Numbered from the stretch's first letter, positions 18,080-27,782 are shown. The stretch: 64,000 nt of DNA from Weeksellaceae bacterium (GCA_022013695.1 JAKLPS010000014.1:1-64000), one strand, 5' to 3'. Program-made: numbers and translations. The notes: generated by a model from the sequence alone, not told the origin.

Positions 18080-20188
18080 TTAGTATTTCTGTTTTTTGAG
18101 ATAATTATAAGTCTCGATCTGCGACCTTTTTCGATCATTTTCATTACTTCGGACGTACTCATTTCTCATATTTTTGTCAAGAAGCCGAGCCTTCACATTA
18201 TCCTGAAGCTGAATTTCCAATAGTTCTTTCAACTCTTTTTTGAGGTTTTTCTGCAGGATTGGCGTTGCAGCTTCTATTCTGTAATCCAGATTGCGCGTCA
18301 TCCAATCGGCAGAGGAAATGTACATATTTTCCGCACCTCTGTTGTAGAAGTACATGACCCGGGCGTGCTCCAGATACTCGTCGACGATACTTATCGCATA
18401 GATTTTCTCCCGGAATTCCTTTTGATTCACAGCACAATAGATCCCACGAACGATCATTTTGGTTGAGACGCCGGCTTCGGCCGCTTCGTAAAGTTTTTTG
18501 ATCAGCGTTCGGTCGCTCAGGGAGTTTACTTTGATAATCATGTCGGCTTTCCTTCCGGCTTTGGCTTCTTCTATTTCTTTGTCAATGTGAGCAATTATTT
18601 TTTCGCGCATAAACTCCGGACAGACCATCAGGTTTTTGCAGCTTTTGAGAGTCACAGTCGGGTCAATTCGTGGTTTGTTAAGGGCTGCGAAAATCTTATT
18701 GATGTCTGCCATTATGGATCGGTTGGACGTCATTACCAGATGATCGCCATAGATTTTAGCCGTTTTTTCGTTGAAGTTTCCCGTGCTGACAAAACCATAC
18801 TGCACCGTCTTGTTGTTAACTCTTTTTTTGATAACGCACAATTTGGCGTGCACTTTTCTGTTGGGGATTCCGAGAAGAACTTTCACGCCCTCCATTTCCA
18901 GTCGCTCTTTCCACATCAGATTGGATTCTTCGTCGAATCGTGCCCGTAGTTCCAGCATCACTGTCACCTCTTTTCCGTTTCGGACTGCGTTTATCAAGGC
19001 ATTGATGATTTTAGAATTCGATGCCAGCCTGTAGGCCGTTATTTGTATAGATTTCACATCGGGATCCATGGCAGATTCCCGCAGAAGATCAATTACAGAA
19101 TCATAGGAGTGATACGGGAAAGTCAGCAGCACATCTTTTTTGATAATCACATCGGTCACTCTTTGCTTGTTGGCAAATTCTGGATGGGTGAACGAGGTTC
19201 TCTCGACAGGTTTTTCGTAGGTTTTGAAAACATTAGGAAAATCCATAAAATGCCTGAAATTATGAATTTTTTGTCCCGGAATGATGCTGTCTTTTTTAGA
19301 AAGGTTCAGTTTTTTGATGAGAAATTCCAGAAGCGCTTTATCAATCTCTTTATCGAAGACGAATCGTGTAGGCTTGCCTTTTCTTCTGCTTTTGATGCCT
19401 TTTTCGATTTTGTCGGCCAATGTCGTTTTGATGTCGTTATCCAAATCAAACTCTGCGTCCTTGGTCACTTTGAAACAATGCGCGGTGAACTCATCATATC
19501 CGAAATAAGAAAAAATATGAGGCAGATTATAAATGATGACATCCTCCAGCAGCATCACATCTTTCTGCTCCGGATGGTGGGTGGGCAGCAGAACAAATCT
19601 CCCGTTGGCAGTCACCGGCAGTTCTATGATGGCGTACTGGCTTTGGTATTGCCACTCTTTTCGCCGCATCGCAATGCCGATGAAAAGGCTCTTTTCTCGC
19701 AGATAAGGCATCGGTTTGCTGTCGTGCAGAAGTACAGGAATGACGTTGGACTCTACCTCCTCATCAAAATATTTGACTACAAATTCCTTTTGTGCAGCGG
19801 TCAAATGTTTATGATCTTTGATGAAAACTTTTTCCCTGGCCATCTCGCGCTGCACATCTTTCCAAGTCCGGTCAAAATCCTCTTGCTGGTGGATCACCAG
19901 TTTATTAATTTTCTGAAGAATTTTGGAAGGTGCATCGTAGAAAGACTCGCTGATGACCTTTTGTTTGAAGTCCATGGCGCGCTTCAAACCGGCTACTCGC
20001 ACGCGGAAAAATTCGTCCAAATTGTTGGAGAATATTCCTAAGAATCGAATTCTGAGATGGATAGGAACGCTCTTGTCCATCGCTTCTTGCAAGACTCTGG
20101 CATTGAAACCGAGCCAGGTGATGTCGCGCGGATTGAATTCTTGTGGCATTGTTCTGGTTTTGACGTTCTCAAAATTAGTAAAATTCAT
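18080..20188 (-). CDS. ppk1: Polyphosphate kinase 1
   Basis: Membrane-associated enzyme that makes inorganic polyphosphate from ATP through a phosphohistidine. The N domain contains DITWLGFNARVLQEAMDKSV, and the phospholipase-D-like C domains carry GIPNRKVHAKLCVIKKR with the phosphorylated-type His, and the second His motif in EYLEHARVMYFYNRG. The total length of about 700 residues is normal. Starts are possible at 20218, 20188 (MNFTNFEN) and 20149 (MPQEFNPRD); conservation would begin near the last, so the N-terminus is uncertain. Upstream gene of the ppk1-ppx pair. Confidence 0.96.
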   Translation of the reverse strand: MNFTNFENVKTRTMPQEFNPRDITWLGFNARVLQEAMDKSVPIHLRIRFLGIFSNNLDEFFRVRVAGLKRAMDFKQKVISESFYDAPSKILQKINKLVIHQQEDFDRTWKDVQREMAREKVFIKDHKHLTAAQKEFVVKYFDEEVESNVIPVLLHDSKPMPYLREKSLFIGIAMRRKEWQYQSQYAIIELPVTANGRFVLLPTHHPEQKDVMLLEDVIIYNLPHIFSYFGYDEFTAHCFKVTKDAEFDLDNDIKTTLADKIEKGIKSRRKGKPTRFVFDKEIDKALLEFLIKKLNLSKKDSIIPGQKIHNFRHFMDFPNVFKTYEKPVERTSFTHPEFANKQRVTDVIIKKDVLLTFPYHSYDSVIDLLRESAMDPDVKSIQITAYRLASNSKIINALINAVRNGKEVTVMLELRARFDEESNLMWKERLEMEGVKVLLGIPNRKVHAKLCVIKKRVNNKTVQYGFVSTGNFNEKTAKIYGDHLVMTSNRSIMADINKIFAALNKPRIDPTVTLKSCKNLMVCPEFMREKIIAHIDKEIEEAKAGRKADMIIKVNSLSDRTLIKKLYEAAEAGVSTKMIVRGIYCAVNQKEFREKIYAISIVDEYLEHARVMYFYNRGAENMYISSADWMTRNLDYRIEAATPILQKNLKKELKELLEIQLQDNVKARLLDKNMRNEYVRSNENDRKRSQIETYNYLKKQKY

Positions 20189-20298
20189 TGGAATTAAAAA
20201 TGTACGCCAAACTACCATCTTAAAGGCTTGACCAATGTTACCGAATTGTCAATTAAAATTTAATTATTAGAAATGACAATTTGTCAGTTTTTTTGCCG

Positions 20299-20314
20299 TG
20301 GTACAAATATTGAG
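20299..20314 (+). promoter_or_regulatory. Sigma-54-like -24/-12 promoter of dnaK
   Basis: TGGTAC-N5-TTGAG, with GG and GA separated by exactly 10 bp, matches the geometry of RpoN promoters (GG-N10-GC). It is preceded by TTGTCAG and a T run (20281-20294) and ends 45 bp before the dnaK start codon. No TAnnTTTG box is present here. The assignment is inference from pattern only. Confidence 0.45.
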
Positions 20315-20358
20315 AATTGACGAGTATAATTAGTAACAACAAAAAACAACCTATAAAA

Positions 20359-22251
20359 ATGAGTAAAATAATCGGAATTGACTTAGGTACAACCAACTCT
20401 TGCGTTGCAGTGATGGAAGGTAAAGATGCTGTAGTAATCCCCAATGCAGAAGGAAAAAGAACGACACCTTCCATCGTAGCGTTTACAGAGGACGGCGAAA
20501 GAAAAGTAGGTGATCCCGCTAAAAGACAGGCGGTAACAAACCCAACAAAAACAGTATATTCTATCAAAAGATTCATCGGAACGCACTTCAGAGATGACGC
20601 TTCCGAAGTTTCTAGAGTGCCCTACGCCGTTGTAAGCGGACCAAATGATACGGTAAAAGTAAAAATCGACGATAGAGAATATACGCCACAGGAAATCTCT
20701 GCAATGATTCTTCAGAAAATGAAGAAAACGGCGGAAGATTATCTTGGACAGGAAGTCACAAGAGCGGTAATTACCGTTCCGGCTTACTTCAACGATGCTC
20801 AAAGGCAAGCTACTAAAGAAGCTGGCGAAATCGCTGGTCTTACAGTAGAACGAATCATCAATGAGCCTACGGCAGCGGCTTTGGCTTACGGAATGGACAA
20901 GTCTCACAAAGACCAAAAAATAGCAGTTTACGATTTAGGTGGTGGTACTTTTGACGTTTCAATTCTCGATCTTGGAGATGGCGTTTTCGAAGTATTGTCA
21001 ACCAACGGAGACACACACTTGGGTGGTGATGACTTTGATGATGTGATTATCAACTGGATGGCAGATGAGTTCAAGGCTGAAGAAGGTGTAGATCTTAAAG
21101 GTGATGCCATTGCATTACAAAGATTGAAAGAAGCCGCTGAAAAGGCCAAAATCGAATTGTCTTCTTCTCCTCAAACCGAAATCAACCTTCCCTATATCAC
21201 GGCTACCGCAACTGGTCCTAAACACTTGGTAAAGACTTTAACTAAAGCTAAATTTGAGCAATTGTCTACAGAGTTGGTAAGACGTTCTATGGAGCCTTGC
21301 AAAAAAGCGCTTTCCGACGCAGGTCTTTCTATCAGCGATATCGACGAAGTAATCTTGGTCGGCGGTTCCACCAGAATCCCGATCATTCAGGAAGAAGTTG
21401 AGAAATTCTTCGGAAAAAAACCTTCAAAAGGGGTTAATCCGGATGAAGTGGTAGCTATTGGTGCAGCCATCCAAGGTGGCGTTTTGACGGGAGATGTGAA
21501 AGACGTTCTTTTATTAGATGTTACACCTCTTTCCTTAGGGATCGAGACGATGGGTTCTGTTTTCACAAAATTAATTGAGTCCAACACCACCATTCCTACT
21601 AAAAAATCTGAAATTTTCTCTACAGCTTCAGACAATCAGCCGGCTGTAAGTATCCGAGTAGGACAGGGTGAGAGACCAATGTTCAATGATAACAAAGAAA
21701 TCGGCAGATTTGATTTAACAGATATTCCACCAGCACAAAGAGGAGTTCCGCAGATCGAAGTAACTTTTGATATCGATGCAAACGGAATCTTGAGCGTTTC
21801 TGCCAAAGATAAAGGAACTGGGAAAGAACAGTCTATCAAAATCCAGGCGTCTTCTGGCCTTTCCGAAGCAGAAATCGAAAGAATGAAAAAAGAAGCTCAG
21901 GAAAACTCTGCAGCCGACTTGAAGAGAAAAGAAGAAGTCGAAATCTTCAACAAAGCGGACGGATTGATCTTCCAGACTGATAAGCAATTGAAAGAATTTG
22001 GCGAGAAATTGTCTGCGGACAAAAAAGCAGCCATCGAAAAGGCTCACAATGAATTGAAAACCGCTTTCGAAGCTAAAAATGGCGACGATGTCAAAGCTAA
22101 AACCGAAGCGCTCGATGCAGCTTGGATGGTCGCTTCAGAAGAGATGTACGCCGCAGGACAGCATGCTCAAGGTGCAGATGCTGGTCCATCTCAGGAAAGT
22201 AGCAATGGAACCGAAGACGTTCAGGATGCAGATTTCGAAGAAGTCAAGTAA
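20359..22251 (+). CDS. dnaK: Chaperone DnaK (Hsp70)
   Basis: ATP-dependent cytoplasmic chaperone working with DnaJ and GrpE. The ATPase domain has [16 protein letters not shown] (residues 5-20), [17 protein letters not shown] and the phosphate-2 loop [18 protein letters not shown]. The substrate-binding domain follows the linker [15 protein letters not shown] (about 390), and the C-terminus ends in the usual acidic tail QDADFEEVK. The chosen ATG gives [10 protein letters not shown] and 630 residues. A longer in-frame start 14 codons upstream lies in the promoter region and is rejected. dnaJ and grpE are not adjacent. Confidence 0.98.
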   Translation: MSKIIGIDLGTTNSCVAVMEGKDAVVIPNAEGKRTTPSIVAFTEDGERKVGDPAKRQAVTNPTKTVYSIKRFIGTHFRDDASEVSRVPYAVVSGPNDTVKVKIDDREYTPQEISAMILQKMKKTAEDYLGQEVTRAVITVPAYFNDAQRQATKEAGEIAGLTVERIINEPTAAALAYGMDKSHKDQKIAVYDLGGGTFDVSILDLGDGVFEVLSTNGDTHLGGDDFDDVIINWMADEFKAEEGVDLKGDAIALQRLKEAAEKAKIELSSSPQTEINLPYITATATGPKHLVKTLTKAKFEQLSTELVRRSMEPCKKALSDAGLSISDIDEVILVGGSTRIPIIQEEVEKFFGKKPSKGVNPDEVVAIGAAIQGGVLTGDVKDVLLLDVTPLSLGIETMGSVFTKLIESNTTIPTKKSEIFSTASDNQPAVSIRVGQGERPMFNDNKEIGRFDLTDIPPAQRGVPQIEVTFDIDANGILSVSAKDKGTGKEQSIKIQASSGLSEAEIERMKKEAQENSAADLKRKEEVEIFNKADGLIFQTDKQLKEFGEKLSADKKAAIEKAHNELKTAFEAKNGDDVKAKTEALDAAWMVASEEMYAAGQHAQGADAGPSQESSNGTEDVQDADFEEVK

Positions 22252-22296
22252 ATAGCAATTATCATCGATTAATATCGGTAGAATAAACCGTAATGT

Positions 22297-22312
22297 ACTG
22301 AAAAATAGTTGG
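22297..22312 (+). repeat. Left terminal inverted repeat of the IS remnant
   Basis: ACTGAAAAATAGTTGG, identical over 16 bp to the reverse complement of the right end. Confidence 0.85.
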
Positions 22313-22423
22313 TAATTTTATGGGAATAATACATTAAATTTTGCGTGTTAATCCGAAGAGGAGAAAAGTAATGGTGGAGACCAAGTTTTTAGCAATAGGA
22401 TTAATGTTCAAAACGATAGTTTT

Positions 22424-22449
22424 AAGGTGAGATTTTTCTCGCCTTTTTT
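22424..22449 (+). terminator. Intrinsic terminator inside the left part of the IS remnant
   Basis: Stem AAGGTGAGA / TCTCGCCTT with a T4 loop, followed by TTTTT. On the plus strand it would stop transcription running out of dnaK about 200 bp past its stop codon. Confidence 0.65.
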
Positions 22450-22491
22450 AATAATTATCGGATGAACTTTAGGGCTAAAAAAACTCTATTT

Positions 22492-23460
22492 TTAGTTAGA
22501 AAAATAAATGTACTACTTGATGACATTGATTCTGCTCTTCAAAGTACGCCCTTTGTGCAAGTCCAAATGATTTTTAAGTGACTGAAATAACCTTCAATAT
22601 CGTTGTTTGTTTTAGGAATATTTGGATTTTCCAAATAATGAAACATATTAGGCAATGCCCTTTTTATGGTAAAATATGAACGTCTGAGAAGTCTGTGAGT
22701 ATACCAATATCTTCCTATTTCAAGATTAAGCGTTTTTCATTAATGTAATCCGATGTTTCAAATACCATTCATTCAGTTTATTTTTCCACCAGGCTTTATC
22801 GTTTTGTGTTTTGATTTTTAATAACAACAAAACGTGTTTTCGAAGCTCTTGTCCTGCAATATGCTTGGGGAATTTCGTAAGCCAAATAAGATACATTCAA
22901 TATGAACCAAACATCTTTGGATAATAACGTCTTCATTGTTTTCTTTATCGCCTTCAGAATGCTTTTATGACCCTCTGCGGTAATGCTCTCGAGTTTCACA
23001 CCCAACAAAAAAGATTGTTTAAAATCTTCCCAGATTTCTTCATAATGCTCTCAATCTGTAAAACGAATAAGTGGCGTGGATCCATCGAAGTCATCCTGAT
23101 AAGCAACTAATAACTGGGCAAAATAAGTGGCATCCATTCTTACATTGACCTTTTCTCTTTTGATGATTTTCAAGGTTGGAGACTGCTCAAAAATCTTATA
23201 AAACCTTCTCTGCAAAGTGTCTTTCCAGTACCCATTTTTTGAACCAGATAAATGATTTTTTATTTTTTGTTCAGCTCTGTTTCGGGTAAATAAAATCCCG
23301 CAATTTTTATATTTAAATCTCAGCTTTCCTGCTTGTTTTCCCCAACGAATGACCTGCAAACTTTTGCAAGACCAACATCGCTTTTTTTTGCCATTTTTTA
23401 GACAAAGAATAGGTTTTATGAAACACTTTTCATAAAACTTCTTTCAGTAAGCATTACAGT
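22492..23460 (-). pseudogene. Transposase pseudogene, multiply frameshifted
   Basis: Reading the minus strand piecewise recovers one transposase. It begins with a zinc-ribbon-like segment KKRCWSCKSLQVIRWGKQAG then YKNCG, in which one of the expected four Cys is a Tyr. A middle catalytic part follows (KVNVRMDATYFAQLL, then SITAEGHKSILKAIKK), and the C-terminus is IPKTNNDIEGYFSHLK. Disruptions visible: an in-frame TGA at about 23051, frameshifts near 22800 and 22578, and an in-frame TAG at 22513-22515. The protein cannot be made, so the element is dead unless helped in trans. The 5' end is also frameshifted. Confidence 0.88.
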
Positions 23461-23480
23461 AAGAATTAGCTGGGATTTTG

Positions 23481-23496
23481 CCAACTATTTTTCAGT
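23481..23496 (-). repeat. Right terminal inverted repeat of the IS remnant
   Basis: CCAACTATTTTTCAGT, the exact reverse complement of the left end. The adjoining ATTTTG partly extends the match. Confidence 0.85.
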
Positions 23497-23506
23497 GTTA
23501 TGGCAA

Positions 23507-23541
23507 AAATTCCGGATCGTGACTGATTCGGAATTTTTTTT
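23507..23541. terminator. Intrinsic terminator just right of the IS remnant
   Basis: Stem AATTCCG / CGGAATT with a loop of about 14 nt and a T8 run on the plus strand. Its position 11 bp beyond the IS end suggests it was the original dnaK terminator before insertion. It may also serve the convergent GNAT gene. Confidence 0.7.
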
Positions 23542-23583
23542 GGAATTTCGTTGACATTATACATTGTACTTCATTTTCAGGAC

Positions 23584-23877
23584 TTAAGACACAAACACAT
23601 CTTCGACATCTTTTTTTCTGCTGAGCACAGAATGGGCATACGAACAGTGTGCTTTGATGGTCCATCCGTTCTTTCTTGCAAACTCCACAGATTTTTCCAC
23701 CAATTTTTTGCCCAAACCTTGTCCTTCAAATTTTGGGAAAACCATCACATAACTTATAATGAGCTTTTTGATCTCTGGAACAATGGTGTAAGTAAGCCTT
23801 CCCATATCTTCTACCTCATTTTTCAGAGTAATGTAGCCGCCGTTTCCGGACTTGTGATTTTCAAAGCTAAGATCCAT
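23584..23877 (-). CDS. Small GNAT-fold N-acetyltransferase (YjdJ-like)
   Basis: A 97-residue minimal GCN5-related N-acetyltransferase. The acetyl-CoA binding loop is FEGQGLGKKLVEKSVEFARK (about residues 49-68), preceded by the strand LIISYVMVFP, and the end CSYAHSVLSRK matches the small Acetyltransf_CG type (YidJ/YjdJ). These proteins acetylate small molecules of unknown identity. It is a single gene convergent with dnaK, across the IS remnant. Confidence 0.9.
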   Translation of the reverse strand: MDLSFENHKSGNGGYITLKNEVEDMGRLTYTIVPEIKKLIISYVMVFPKFEGQGLGKKLVEKSVEFARKNGWTIKAHCSYAHSVLSRKKDVEDVFVS

Positions 23878-23930
23878 AATACTGCTATTTTTTGTAGAGA
23901 ATCAATAGCGAAAATTATTCCAAAAAGTGA

Positions 23931-25142
23931 TTATCTCACGGGCGTGCGAAATTCACCGTAGCCTATGAGTCCATCGAAGTTTCTGCCAAAGGGTGTATAA
24001 TATAAAAAGGCCTGATAGAGATTCTCGGTCTGCCAGAAGTTCCCGTTGACTTCGCCGTAGTTCAAGGTTCCGTCTGCACCTTTTGTTGCGATGATGTAAT
24101 TGTAAAATCCTTGTTTCAGATAGATCTTTGCAATGTATTTTTGCGCCTTTTCGTCATATTTCATCTCACTCAGGTCTTCGGCTTTGTAATCATTAAACCT
24201 GCCCAAAATATAAAATTCTTTCTCAGATTTCTGACTGTCCAGTGCAAAATAGACCCATGAATAGTCGGCTTCTCTGTCGGCATTTCTCTCGATCCCGAGA
24301 TCATTTCTGCGAAAATAAAAAGCCCCATTTACGTCGGGCTGATACTGATAATCACCAGGATAAGCCCAAACGGGATGAAGATAAGTATAGTTTTTCCCGT
24401 CAATGATTTCTGTGTTGGCCACCATATCCAAAGCCTGATTCATCACTTTGTTGTCAAAGTAGTAGAACTCATTATTCCCAGGAAAAGCCAAGCCTAATTG
24501 CTGAAACAAAATCTGATTTCCCAAAGTAGAACTTGCCCGGATATTGGTCAACGCAATTCCCCAATTGTTGTTTTGGATCACGCTTAAGGATAAAGAAGAC
24601 AGATTATTGGTGATTCCCGATCCATTTCCGCTCGCTTGTATCTCCAGTCTTTGATTGGCGTTGGGATTTTTGGCATCGATGAACCTCGTTACATTAATGC
24701 CTAGATTGGCACCATTTTCATAAATCGAAAATCTCTTTTTGAACATAGGCTTATCTTGAGAATCTTTGTAGACGATGATCTCATAATTCCCCGAAATTTT
24801 TGGTTGGATTTTTTCCTCCGGAAAAGCCAGTTCGTAGTGCGTATATTTCTGATAGGTATTGAAGGAATATTGAAACTGATCGATCAGCGCATTCATACTG
24901 CCGCTCGCATATTCGGTGAAGAAAAGTCCGTCGTCTTCCCAGTTTCTGTTGTAATGTTTATAAGTGTATCGGTAGAGCTGGCTGGAGTTGGAAAGATCGT
25001 CGAATCTCAGGATCAACTGTTCGCCTTGAGCAATCACCGGCGTTTCGTCATTGGTTTTGGGGTTGAAAACCTGTACACTTTTGATTTCCTGAGCAAAAGA
25101 AAAAGCACTTAAAAAAAGAAAAAATAATTTGAAAAGCTTCAT
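23931..25142 (-). CDS. Type IX secretion system plug protein domain-containing protein (DUF5103)
   Basis: Exported 403-residue protein with a cleavable signal peptide (first 17 residues, FLSAFSFAQ). The body matches the family formerly called DUF5103: IKSVQVFNPKTNDETPVI, LYRYTYKHYNRNWEDD, FTEYASGSMNALIDQFQYSF and a YHYYF-type beta-rich C-terminal half with AWAYPGDYQYQPDVNGAFYF-like segments. A member of this family was seen plugging the SprA translocon of the type IX secretion system in Flavobacterium johnsoniae. No other T9SS gene is in this window, so the role is assigned by family. Confidence 0.88.
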   Translation of the reverse strand: MKLFKLFFLFLSAFSFAQEIKSVQVFNPKTNDETPVIAQGEQLILRFDDLSNSSQLYRYTYKHYNRNWEDDGLFFTEYASGSMNALIDQFQYSFNTYQKYTHYELAFPEEKIQPKISGNYEIIVYKDSQDKPMFKKRFSIYENGANLGINVTRFIDAKNPNANQRLEIQASGNGSGITNNLSSLSLSVIQNNNWGIALTNIRASSTLGNQILFQQLGLAFPGNNEFYYFDNKVMNQALDMVANTEIIDGKNYTYLHPVWAYPGDYQYQPDVNGAFYFRRNDLGIERNADREADYSWVYFALDSQKSEKEFYILGRFNDYKAEDLSEMKYDEKAQKYIAKIYLKQGFYNYIIATKGADGTLNYGEVNGNFWQTENLYQAFLYYTPFGRNFDGLIGYGEFRTPVR

Positions 25143-25187
25143 AAGGCTAAGTTAATGTTTTATATTTTTACAGGTAAATAAAATAGA

Positions 25188-25826
25188 ATGTTGCACGTAA
25201 AGTCTTTTACCTTCAATCCTTTTTCCGAAAATACGCACCTCATTTATAACGATGAAAAGGAGGCTTTTCTTATCGATCCGGGAAATATGCCCGATGCAGA
25301 AACCAAACTTTTGGCAGATTTTATCAACTTAAATGCACTGAAAATTAAGAATATTCTTTTGACTCACGCTCATATCGATCACGTCCTTGGCTTGCAATGG
25401 GCTTATAACAAGTTCAAGGTTTCGGTTTTGGTTCATCTTAATGAGATAGAAATTCTTGAGAAAGCACCTTTTATGGCAAAAAATTACGGATTCTTTTTTC
25501 CGGCGTTCAAAGGTGAGATTCAAAATATAAAAGAAGGCGATGAATTGAAATTGGGATCAGACACTTTTGAGATTTTCGATGTTCCGGGACATTCGCCAGG
25601 AAGTGTTGCGTTTTATAATAACGATAATAAGTTTGTAATTTCGGGAGACACCCTTTTTATGATGAGTATTGGTAGAACAGATCTTTATAAAGGAGATTAT
25701 GATCAATTAATTACAAGCATTAAGACCAAATTACTCACGCTTCCGGAGTCCACAAAAGTTTTCAGCGGACACGGAGAATCTAGCACGATTGGTTTTGAAA
25801 AAGCCCATAATTCGTTTCTGAAATAA
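25188..25826 (+). CDS. MBL-fold metallo-hydrolase (glyoxalase II-like)
   Basis: A 212-residue cytoplasmic metallo-beta-lactamase fold protein. All metal-binding motifs are present: LTHAHIDHVLG (about residues 59-69), VPGHSPGSVAFY (about 127-138), SGDTLFM and the final SGHGESSTIGFEKAHN. The group is related to glyoxalase II and often acts on thioesters, but the substrate is unassigned. It is divergent from the T9SS plug gene with 45 bp between starts. Confidence 0.93.
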   Translation: MLHVKSFTFNPFSENTHLIYNDEKEAFLIDPGNMPDAETKLLADFINLNALKIKNILLTHAHIDHVLGLQWAYNKFKVSVLVHLNEIEILEKAPFMAKNYGFFFPAFKGEIQNIKEGDELKLGSDTFEIFDVPGHSPGSVAFYNNDNKFVISGDTLFMMSIGRTDLYKGDYDQLITSIKTKLLTLPESTKVFSGHGESSTIGFEKAHNSFLK

Positions 25827-25865
25827 TGCAGCAATAAATAGGAATTACAGCGATATTTTTTTATA

Positions 25866-27578
25866 TTAATTGTGAAAAATAACATCGCGGATATTCAGAA
25901 AATGCGAAACGTTTCCTTTCCAGTGATTTTCCTCGATGGTAAAAGCCAGATCGAAAGTTTTAGTTTTAAAATCATCTGCAAACTGTCCAAAACGGAAACC
26001 TACACATTCAATATTTCTACCGTTTGTAGGCTGCAAAATATTGAACTTAAGATGTGTACTTTCTTTCCCCATCAGTCTTACATAACCATTGACTTTCACA
26101 TTTTTTAAAACCAAAACGGGTTTCATATTCTGAGGTCCGAATGGCGCCAGTTTTCTGTGAAAATTAGTAAATTCCCGGTTCAAATCCTCCGGCTTTACCA
26201 CACCATCAACATAAATAGTTGGTTCTTTCTGATGCTCTTGGATATTGTTTTTGACATAATCATCAAAACGAATCTTGAATTCTTCAAACTTTTCTTTTTC
26301 CATAGAAAGTCCTGCTGCAGCCTGATGTCCACCGAATTTCATAAAAAGATCGGAACAGAATTCCAAAGCTTTATGAATATCAAAATCAGAAACAGATCTT
26401 GCAGAAGCTACCATTTCGCCGTTGTTTCCTTCAGTGAAAACCAAAGTCGGTTTGAAGTAATTTTCAATCAATCGAGAAGCTACAATTCCGATCACACCTT
26501 TGTTCCAGTTAGAATCATAAACAATAGTTGAATAGCGTTGGGTTTTATGCATTTCCAGAGCTTGGCTCATTGCTGATTGGGTGATGTTGATGTCCATTTC
26601 CCGGCGTTCATCGTTTAGATTGATGATATTTTCAACAATTTGCTGTGCCTGCTTCAAATTGTCCGAAATCATAAGTTCCACAGATGCTTTTGCGTGAGAA
26701 ATTCGTCCTGCCGCATTGATTTTTGGCGCAATATCAAAAACGATATTTGAAATCTCGAAGTGAGCCAATTTCTCTTCTGGAATCAAAAGTCTCAAGCCAA
26801 ATTTTCTTGTTTTCCTCAGGAATTTAAGACCTTGCATCGCCAAAACGCGGTTTTCGCCCGTTATCGCAACAATGTCTGAAGCGATACTGATGGCGAGCAA
26901 ATCTGTCAATTCAAACAATTCACTTTCCGGAATTTTATAGATGGTATTAAGTCCCTGACAAAGTTTGAAACCAACGCCGCAACCACTCAATTCCTTGTAA
27001 GGATATCGGCAGTCTTTTCTTTTCGGATCCAGAACTGCAATCGCTTTCGGAAGTTCGTCGCCCGGCAAATGGTGGTCGCAAATGATGAAATCTACACCAA
27101 CCGAATTGGCGTATTCGATTTTGTCCACAGATTTGATCCCGCAGTCTAAAGCAATGATTAACGAAAATCCATTATCTTTTGCAAAGTCAATCCCTTCATC
27201 GGAAATTCCGTAACCTTCTACGTTTCGGTCCGGTATGTAAAAATCGAGATATTTCTTGTCAACGATTTTGCTGAGATACAGGTACATCATCGCAACCGAA
27301 GTTGTTCCATCGACATCATAATCGCCGTAAACCAATATTTTTTCGCCATTTTCTATAGCTGTTGCAATGCGTTCTACCGCTTTTTGCATATCGGCCATCA
27401 GGAAAGGATTGTGGATGTCACCGCCGTTGGGTTTGAAGAATTCGCGGGCTTTCTGATAATTATCGATGCCACGCATGACCAAGATTTTCGATTCTAAAGT
27501 GCCAAAACCAATAGAAGAAATCAGTCCATCCACAATTTCTTCGTCAGGCTCCGGTTTATAAATCCATTTTTGGCTCAT
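25866..27578 (-). CDS. recJ: Single-stranded-DNA-specific exonuclease RecJ
   Basis: 5'-3' ssDNA exonuclease of recombination and mismatch repair, 570 residues. DHH superfamily motifs in order: VYGDYDVDGTTSVAMMY (about residues 84-100), IIALDCGIKSVDKIEYA, FIICDHHLPGDELPKA (the DHH motif), then DHHA1 with FGGHQAAAGLSMEKEKF and a C-terminal OB-fold. The start MSQKWIYKPEPDEE is typical. Single gene, convergent with the MBL gene. Confidence 0.97.
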   Translation of the reverse strand: MSQKWIYKPEPDEEIVDGLISSIGFGTLESKILVMRGIDNYQKAREFFKPNGGDIHNPFLMADMQKAVERIATAIENGEKILVYGDYDVDGTTSVAMMYLYLSKIVDKKYLDFYIPDRNVEGYGISDEGIDFAKDNGFSLIIALDCGIKSVDKIEYANSVGVDFIICDHHLPGDELPKAIAVLDPKRKDCRYPYKELSGCGVGFKLCQGLNTIYKIPESELFELTDLLAISIASDIVAITGENRVLAMQGLKFLRKTRKFGLRLLIPEEKLAHFEISNIVFDIAPKINAAGRISHAKASVELMISDNLKQAQQIVENIINLNDERREMDINITQSAMSQALEMHKTQRYSTIVYDSNWNKGVIGIVASRLIENYFKPTLVFTEGNNGEMVASARSVSDFDIHKALEFCSDLFMKFGGHQAAAGLSMEKEKFEEFKIRFDDYVKNNIQEHQKEPTIYVDGVVKPEDLNREFTNFHRKLAPFGPQNMKPVLVLKNVKVNGYVRLMGKESTHLKFNILQPTNGRNIECVGFRFGQFADDFKTKTFDLAFTIEENHWKGNVSHFLNIRDVIFHN

Positions 27579-27723
27579 AGCTACAAAAGTAATGAAAAAT
27601 TTATCTTTTATAAAATTAAAAGCTCTTATAATTGATTGATTGTTGGATGATCGATTTTTAAATATATCTGCAGATTTTAGACTTTCTCCCAGTTAATTAT
27701 TGAGCAACTTTATTCCCAAAATG

Positions 27724-27755
27724 AAAAACCTTCCGAAAAAAAACGGAAGGTTTTG
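27724..27755 (-). terminator. Intrinsic terminator of katA
   Basis: AAAACCTTCCG / CGGAAGGTTTT with an 8-base loop, about 30 bp past the catalase stop codon on the minus strand and followed by a T-rich stretch. Confidence 0.88.
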
Positions 27756-27782
27756 GAACAACTAATTTTGTTGAAGTAAAGT

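Larger units (their letters stand above)
22297..23496 (-). mobile_element. Degenerate insertion sequence with Zn-ribbon transposase (IS256-like, Zn-binding variant)
   Basis: A 1200-bp element delimited by 16-bp perfect terminal inverted repeats: ACTGAAAAATAGTTGG at 22297-22312 and its reverse complement at 23481-23496. The body carries a broken transposase gene on the minus strand. The left 180 bp outside the transposase are non-coding and include a small hairpin with a T run (22424-22449). No clear target-site duplication could be seen at the ends. It lies directly downstream of dnaK. Family placement rests on the transposase C-terminal motif and the N-terminal zinc ribbon and should be taken as likely, not certain. 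Confidence 0.85.

Noticed and set aside
20253-20576. 107-codon minus-strand frame with hydrophobic N-terminus overlapping the dnaK start
   Set aside because: It is antisense to the conserved DnaK N-terminus and its promoter; no independent support.
22796-23359. Two short minus-strand frames as separate genes
   Set aside because: They are fragments of one frameshifted transposase within the IS remnant.
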